Shown: piece by piece, positions 30,352 through 34,544 of the stretch
Layout of the letters: each line of letters starts with the position of its first letter
Position numbering within the stretch: the stretch's first letter is position 1
Origin: Anaerolinea thermophila
GTDB lineage: Bacteria > Chloroflexota > Anaerolineae > Anaerolineales > UBA4823
Assembly: GCA_020724505.1 (NCBI GenBank)
Contig: DYGV01000026.1
Coordinates: forward strand, 444 to 34,987
Direction: 5' to 3'
Length of the DNA: 34,544 nucleotides
Translations under genes and position numbers: made by a program
Notes under the pieces: model-generated
Database searches by the model: none
Told to the model about the DNA's origin: nothing
The model's input: only the letters and a program-made list of their open reading frames with translations

Positions 30352-30966
30352 GTGCAAAACAATGAAACGGAATGGGTTCGCAAGGCGATAAAGGGCGACG
30401 CGCAGGCATTCACCCAACTGGTGGAGCTCTATCAGCGCCCGGTATTTAACCTGTGTTACCGCATGTTGGGCAACGCCCAGGATGCAGAGGACGCCGCGCA
30501 GGAGACTTTTCTACGCGCCTATCAAAATATGCGCCGCTATGACAGCAATCGTCCATTTTCCACCTGGTTGCTCTCCATCGCCGCCCACTATTGCATTGAC
30601 CAGACCCGCAAGCGACGTTATCCGCTGGTTTCGGTGGAAGAGCTTGTGGAGCCGGAATTGCCCGAACCCTCACCAGGAGTGGAGACAGTTGTCAGCCGCA
30701 AAGAAGAACAACAGCGCGTACGCGCCATTTTGGAGACTCTAGACCCTGTGGATCGAGCAGCAGTGATTTTATACTATTGGTACGATTTTTCTTACGATGA
30801 AATCTGTCAGTCGCTTTCATTAACCTTGAGCGCAGTGAAAAGCCGCCTGCACCGGGCGCGGCGCGCTATGGCTGAAGAGTGGTCTCGCAGCCTGGCGCAA
30901 ACTGCCGCCGCGCCGAACACCCCGACCCGCCAGGAACAGCTTCTGGCAGAAAGGATGGCGTCATGA
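30352..30966 (+). CDS. ECF-type RNA polymerase sigma factor (second)
   Basis: About 204 residues. Region 2 contains NAQDAEDAAQETFLRAYQNM and FSTWLLSIAAHYCIDQTRKR, and region 4 contains LDPVDRAAVILYYWYDFSYDEI and LSAVKSRLHRARRAM. GTG at 30352 is preferred to the upstream in-frame starts because TGGAG lies 8 bp before it and the upstream residues look unlike sigma factors; a leader hairpin also ends just before the site. Its stop overlaps the ATG of the next gene (30963-30966), coupling it to a ZAS-type anti-sigma factor. Distinct in sequence from the sigma factor at 11.8 kb. Confidence 0.94.
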   Translation: MQNNETEWVRKAIKGDAQAFTQLVELYQRPVFNLCYRMLGNAQDAEDAAQETFLRAYQNMRRYDSNRPFSTWLLSIAAHYCIDQTRKRRYPLVSVEELVEPELPEPSPGVETVVSRKEEQQRVRAILETLDPVDRAAVILYYWYDFSYDEICQSLSLTLSAVKSRLHRARRAMAEEWSRSLAQTAAAPNTPTRQEQLLAERMAS

Positions 30967-31508
30967 ATCACATGCCTTACCAAGGCTGGATCTTCGAAGA
31001 TCGACAGACTCTGGATGAAGCGAACATTTCCGCGCTGCAAAACCATTTGGCCGACTGCGCTGAATGCAGCGCCCTAGCAGAAGGTTTGCAGCAAGTGGAA
31101 CAGGCACTGCGTGCGCAGCCCCTGTTGGGGCCAACGGATGGCTTCACCTTGCGCTGGCAGCAGCGCTTAGAAATCTCGCGCCAACAGGCGCATCGGCGGC
31201 AAACCTGGCTGACGCTGCTGGCGGCGATGGGCGGCATGATCGTCCTATTGGGCGCGCTGACGTTTCTGTTTTGGCCGTGGCTGAAATCGCTGGATCTCAC
31301 CCTTTGGGCAGCGTTTTATCAGGCGTTTACCGCTTACCTGTTTCTGAGTCGGGCAGGCGAGCAGTTCCTGTTGGCTTTGGCATCGGTGGTGAAAGCAATC
31401 CCTTTGCCGATTTGGGCGCTGAGCATCGGCGTCTTGTGCCAACTCGGTGTGTTGTGGGTCGTGTCGTTTCGCTTACTCACTAACCCACGGAGGATTGCTC
31501 TAAAATGA
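30963..31508 (+). CDS. Zinc-binding (ZAS-type) membrane anti-sigma factor
   Basis: The 181-residue protein has an N-terminal cytoplasmic domain with H-x3-C-x2-C in LQNHLADCAECSAL, the zinc ligands of ZAS anti-sigma factors. Two or three membrane segments follow (about 80-102, a possible weak one near 117-130, and about 147-172). It should sequester the sigma factor encoded just upstream and release it on an envelope signal. It overlaps both neighbours by ATGA (30963-30966 and 31505-31508), so the three genes are tightly coupled. Confidence 0.88.
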   Translation: MNHMPYQGWIFEDRQTLDEANISALQNHLADCAECSALAEGLQQVEQALRAQPLLGPTDGFTLRWQQRLEISRQQAHRRQTWLTLLAAMGGMIVLLGALTFLFWPWLKSLDLTLWAAFYQAFTAYLFLSRAGEQFLLALASVVKAIPLPIWALSIGVLCQLGVLWVVSFRLLTNPRRIALK

Positions 31509-32635
31509 AAACTAAATTTCGTCTGTTTCATATTTTTATTCTGCTGACGGCTTTGGCGTTGGGGCTGATGGCCTTCGCCCCCGCTGCGCCGCCTTTGCAG
31601 GGCCCGGGTGGTTTCCAGGTGGTGATGGGTTCCAACTACACCCTGGAAGAGGGAGAGACCCTCGACGGCGGCCTGTTAGTAATGGGCGGCAACGCCACGC
31701 TGGCCGAAGGCTCCACGGTGCGAGGCGATGTCATCATCCTGGGGGGAAACCTGAAGGCAGATGGGCTGGTCGAAGGTGATGTCAACGTCATCGGCGGTCT
31801 GGTCTCGCTGGGTTCTACGGCGGTGATCAAAGGCGATGTCAACACGGTATCCGCCAACTTGCTGCGCGAAGAAGGGGCGCGCATTGAGGGGAGTGTGAAC
31901 AACGAAACCAACTTCCCCTTCGTTTTTGGTCTGCCAGGGCGTTTCCAATGGCCTCTCCTGCCAGATATCACGCCTGGAGATGTTCCAGCGCCAGTGCGCT
32001 TCGATCCCGCGCTTTCGTTCATCGGGGGCGTGTTGTGGTGGCTGGGGCGCTCCTTTATCTGGGCTTTCCTGGCATTGCTAGCGGTGATGTTTTTCCCGCA
32101 GCGCGTCGAGCGCACCGCGGCGGCGGCCCTCGATCAACCATTGTCCGCCGGCGGGTTGGGCTGCCTGACGACGTTGGTCGTACCGTTGGTGTTGATCCTG
32201 TTGGCGATCACCATCTGCGGCATACCGATCACCCTGCTGGGGCTGGCGGCGTTCATCTTGGCTTGGGCGTTGGGTATCATCGCCCTGGGGCTAGAGACCG
32301 GCAAGCGACTGGCTGCCTTGTTGAACCAGGATTGGGCGCCTTCAGTCTCCGCGGCCCTGGGCGTTTTCTTGTTGACCCTGACGATCAACGGCATCGGCGC
32401 GCTGGTGCCGTGCATCGGTTGGTTGGCGCCATTCACCGTTGGGTTGATCGGTCTGGGCGCGGTCCTCATCACCCGCTTTGGCGCGCAGGAGTACCCGCAA
32501 ACTGTTGCGCCGCAGCCCATCGCGCCGCCCTCTCCTCCATCCGCCGCGGTGGTGGAGGACCTTCCTGCGCCATCTCCGGCGGCGCCTCCAGCAGAGACAT
32601 CAGGCGAAGAAACCCCGCCCGCGGATAGCGCCTAG
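31505..32635 (+). CDS. Bactofilin-like polymer-forming membrane protein
   Basis: The 376-residue protein has a signal peptide or N-terminal helix (1-30), then a beta-helical bactofilin-like (polymer-forming cytoskeletal) repeat region (about 45-130; LDGGLLVMGGNATLAEGSTV, VRGDVIILGGNLKADGLVEG and further similar repeats), a hydrophobic region with about four helices (about 175-330) and a Pro/Ala-rich tail. Its placement in the sigma/anti-sigma operon suggests it is a target or sensor-linked effector of that envelope stress module, which is inference. A strong terminator follows. Confidence 0.86.
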   Translation: MKTKFRLFHIFILLTALALGLMAFAPAAPPLQGPGGFQVVMGSNYTLEEGETLDGGLLVMGGNATLAEGSTVRGDVIILGGNLKADGLVEGDVNVIGGLVSLGSTAVIKGDVNTVSANLLREEGARIEGSVNNETNFPFVFGLPGRFQWPLLPDITPGDVPAPVRFDPALSFIGGVLWWLGRSFIWAFLALLAVMFFPQRVERTAAAALDQPLSAGGLGCLTTLVVPLVLILLAITICGIPITLLGLAAFILAWALGIIALGLETGKRLAALLNQDWAPSVSAALGVFLLTLTINGIGALVPCIGWLAPFTVGLIGLGAVLITRFGAQEYPQTVAPQPIAPPSPPSAAVVEDLPAPSPAAPPAETSGEETPPADSA

Positions 32636-32672
32636 CCGTTCAGAGCGCTTCAGTCTGATCGTTGAATGTGTC

Positions 32673-32709
32673 GCCTCCTGCGCGATTATTTGGCGCAGGA
32701 GGCTTTTTT
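32673..32709 (+). terminator. Strong rho-independent terminator
   Basis: An 11-bp perfect GC-rich stem (32673-32683 with 32693-32703), a 9-nt loop and a T-rich tract (32704-32709) lie about 40 bp after the bactofilin-like gene. This is a textbook intrinsic terminator closing the sigma/anti-sigma operon. Confidence 0.92.
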
Positions 32710-32848
32710 ATTACTTTCCCCAATTGCCCCACCGCCAGAAGATATTAGAATTTCTCAGCCAGCACAACAGACTCGCCGGCAAAGCTCTTCCCTTCTTCAA
32801 AATAATTGAAATCCACCTAATTAGTTGAGATTCCCGCTTGATAGGCGC

Positions 32849-32877
32849 TTGAAAATCCTGTACAATCATAGTACACT
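32849..32877 (+). promoter_or_regulatory. SpoVS promoter with overlapping inverted repeat
   Basis: TTGAAA (32849-32854), a 17-bp spacer and TACACT (32872-32877) form a good sigma70-type promoter about 64 bp before the spoVS ATG. An inverted repeat TGTAC-N7-GTACA (32859-32863 and 32871-32875) overlaps the spacer and -10 and could be an operator. Confidence 0.6.
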
Positions 32878-32940
32878 TAGCAACTATTATCATCGCACCT
32901 TCAAACTCATTATCGATTCTTGCCAGGGAGGGGAATCAAT

Positions 32941-33201
32941 ATGAATGTCATAAAAGTCTCTGGTACTTCTCGCACCTCTGCCGTGGCAGGTGCAATCGCA
33001 GGGGTATTTCGCGAAAACAAACGGGCAGAAGTCCAGGCGATTGGCGCGATAGCTGTAAATCAGGCTGTCAAAGCCTTGGCTTTAGCGAAGAGTTATCTGA
33101 AAGAAGACGGATACGATATTTTCTTCGTGCCAGAATTTGTGGACGTTGAAATTGATGGTAAAGTTCGCACCGCAATAAAATTTATCATCGAAGCGCGCTG
33201 A
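32941..33201 (+). CDS. spoVS: SpoVS family protein (Alba-like)
   Basis: The 86-residue protein is a full-length SpoVS homologue: VIKVSGTSRTSAVAGAIAGV, AEVQAIGAIAVNQAVKALALAK and VEIDGKVRTAIKFIIE follow the family consensus. In Bacillus SpoVS affects sporulation and cell division; the family shares an Alba-like fold and may bind nucleic acid. No other sporulation gene is seen here, so a general role is more likely. GGGAGGGG lies 6 bp before the ATG at 32941, which beats the upstream in-frame GTG-like extension. Confidence 0.95.
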   Translation: MNVIKVSGTSRTSAVAGAIAGVFRENKRAEVQAIGAIAVNQAVKALALAKSYLKEDGYDIFFVPEFVDVEIDGKVRTAIKFIIEAR

Positions 33202-33213
33202 TCCATTGGATCA
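33199..33213. repeat. Short perfect palindrome after spoVS
   Basis: TGATCCA-T-TGGATCA spans the spoVS stop codon. The one-base centre prevents a stable hairpin, so a protein-binding site or chance is likelier than a terminator. Confidence 0.4.
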
Positions 33214-33292
33214 TTAAAGCCCGCGCGTAAGCATCCAGAGTGGGCTTATCCATCAGGACGTTGATCTAGATTTACAGTTCCGTCAGCAGTGT

Positions 33293-33325
33293 CGGATGAA
33301 TCCGCGTCGGAGGAGTATTGCTCCT
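33293..33325. repeat. Pair of small palindromic modules upstream of the esterase gene
   Basis: CGGAT-GA-ATCCG (33293-33304) is followed by AGGAG-N5-CTCCT (33311-33325). They resemble the alternating palindromes at the window end in layout but not in sequence. Confidence 0.4.
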
Positions 33326-33399
33326 GCGGCGCTATTCTTTCATAATAAAATTACAATGAAATTCACTGCTTCGACGCGATTGATCTTCGAGGTGGCATC

Positions 33400-34407
33400 T
33401 TGTCACGTAACGCTTTGTTGCTGGCAGTTATTCTATGCATCATTTCCACCGCCAACGCCTGCACCCCGGCTGCGTTCCAGAACGATACCGAACTTCAAAC
33501 CACTGTCCCAATGCCCGCCACGCGTCTCTCGCCACCGACTGTCGCCAGCGCGATAGACGGCTCGACGCCCACGCGTACGATGACCCACCCACCAACGGCG
33601 ACAACCACGGCAGCCGCCACATCCACACTCCGATCGAGGGCGACTTCAAAGGGCACACAAAAGCCACCCACGCCAACTCGGCTAGCATGCTGGCGCGCCG
33701 GCGGGCGCATCCTGACCGACAACCTGGATACCCCTCTGCTGCGCTTACCACTGCAATTTCGCGTTTATCTGCCCCCTTGCTATGAAGAACTGGAGGGGCG
33801 TCGTTTTCCCGTTTTGTATCTCTTCCATGGTCAAAGTTCATCAGATGACCAATGGGACCGCCTCGGCGCAGATGAAACCGCCGATCGGCTGATCGCCGAG
33901 GGAGAAATTCCGCCGCTTATTATCGTCATGCCCTATGACCGTTACGGTGGACAGCCGATTGAAACAAAATTCAGCCAGGCGATCACCGAGACGTTGATAC
34001 CCTATATTGATAAGACATATCGCACGTTGCCCGACCGCCAGCACCGCGCCGTAGGCGGCCTTTCGCGCGGCGCCGGTTGGGCGGTGCACTTCGCCATTTC
34101 GGAGTGGCAACTGTTTGACCGGCTGGGCGCGCACAGCCCGGCTGTCTTCCATTCCGATGCACAACGTATGCGCACCTGGCTGGGGAAAATCCCTGCCGAT
34201 CAGTACCCACTCATCTACATGGACATTGGCGACCGCGACCGACCGGAGATCTTGCGCTCCGCTTTATGGTTTGAGGCTTTGCTGAACGAATACGATATCC
34301 CACATGAATGGCACCTCTTTTCCGGTTATCATTCCGAGGAGTATTGGAGGGCGCATTTAGAACAATACCTGCGTTGGTACACACAGGATTGGCCTAATCT
34401 CCAATGA
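33400..34407 (+). CDS. Secreted esterase (PF00756-type) lipoprotein-like protein
   Basis: The 335-residue protein starts at a TTG with GAGGTG 5 bp upstream. It has an N-terminal signal peptide with a possible lipobox ending in Cys21 (TANAC, imperfect), a Thr/Pro-rich linker (about 35-95) and an esterase/alpha-beta hydrolase domain. The catalytic nucleophile is in GLSRGAG, the acid probably in DIGDRD and the His in SGYHSEEYW, with PVLYLFHGQ as the oxyanion region. Members of this family hydrolyse feruloyl, siderophore or other esters. It is expected outside the cytoplasmic membrane. Confidence 0.9.
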   Translation: MSRNALLLAVILCIISTANACTPAAFQNDTELQTTVPMPATRLSPPTVASAIDGSTPTRTMTHPPTATTTAAATSTLRSRATSKGTQKPPTPTRLACWRAGGRILTDNLDTPLLRLPLQFRVYLPPCYEELEGRRFPVLYLFHGQSSSDDQWDRLGADETADRLIAEGEIPPLIIVMPYDRYGGQPIETKFSQAITETLIPYIDKTYRTLPDRQHRAVGGLSRGAGWAVHFAISEWQLFDRLGAHSPAVFHSDAQRMRTWLGKIPADQYPLIYMDIGDRDRPEILRSALWFEALLNEYDIPHEWHLFSGYHSEEYWRAHLEQYLRWYTQDWPNLQ

Positions 34408-34422
34408 TATAATTTCCTTATG

Positions 34423-34542
34423 CAGGCTTGCGTAACGCGAAATTCATTTCGCACCCTGTAGCTGACGTTTCCGGCGGCTCTCGCGAGATCAATCTCGCGT
34501 TACAGGCTTGTGCAACGCGAAATTCATTTCGCACCCTGCAGC
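34423..34542. repeat. REP-like repeat with alternating palindromes
   Basis: Two copies of a 40-bp unit (34423-34462 and 34503-34542) are 80 bp apart and differ at three positions. Each contains GCGAAAT-TC-ATTTCGC, a 7-bp-arm palindrome. Between them CGCGAGAT-CA-ATCTCGCG is another palindrome. The second copy ends 2 bp from the window edge, so the element probably continues. It lies just after the esterase gene. The layout matches dispersed REP or BIME-like elements. It is not a CRISPR: the units contain long palindromes and the spacer is itself palindromic. Confidence 0.75.
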
Positions 34543-34544
34543 CG

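Noticed and set aside
34423-34542. Possible CRISPR array
   Set aside because: Only two copies, an intervening segment that is itself palindromic and repeat units with strong internal symmetry; no cas genes adjoin, and the Cas4-like protein is 14 kb away.

Overview
The window looks like a chromosomal segment from a Chloroflexota bacterium, probably Anaerolineae-like. That is inference from gene content: a translin homologue beside a membrane-anchored Cas4-like nuclease, DUF3467 and B-box membrane proteins, SpoVS with no other sporulation gene, lipoproteins with Pro/Thr-rich linkers, and Ig-like domains on a PBP. The base composition is moderately GC-rich by eye, except for an AT-rich restriction-modification island near 24.2-25.9 kb. 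No rRNA, tRNA, intact transposase or CRISPR array was seen.

Layout. 1-2.2 kb (+): the end of a membrane-anchored c-type cytochrome, a rhodanese remnant, and an MBL-fold/double-rhodanese sulfur protein. 2.3-6.9 kb (-): a marR gene followed by a heterodimeric ABC exporter, with a clear sigma70-type promoter and a candidate MarR operator. 7.2-11.0 kb: a DinB-like protein (+), then (-) a glycosyltransferase, an E2-type acyltransferase, a flavodoxin and a CoA-binding protein. 11.4-13.8 kb (+): DUF3054, an ECF sigma factor, its anti-sigma factor and a NUDIX hydrolase. 13.8-24.1 kb (-): a long, mostly tightly packed run containing a lipoprotein, a DNA methyltransferase, SSB, DUF3467, translin, a split Cas4-like nuclease, NAD kinase, a B-box protein, RecN and a large class A PBP homologue. 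24.2-25.9 kb (+): a horizontally acquired type II R-M pair. 25.9-27.07 kb: gene debris. 27.1-30.2 kb (+): three metabolic enzymes. 30.2-32.7 kb (+): a second ECF sigma/anti-sigma pair with a bactofilin-like membrane protein, closed by a strong terminator. 32.9-34.5 kb (+): SpoVS, an esterase lipoprotein and a REP-like palindromic repeat at the window edge.

The most unusual points are: (1) a full-length bifunctional PBP homologue whose transglycosylase and transpeptidase signature residues are substituted, suggesting a pseudoenzyme; (2) a Cas4-like Fe-S nuclease split by an in-frame TAG between two membrane segments; (3) the bacterial translin directly upstream of it, which keeps a TRAX-like E-x2-E motif; and (4) the cluster in which these lie with ssb, recN and a solitary methyltransferase. 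Many neighbouring genes overlap by ATGA, which points to translational coupling.
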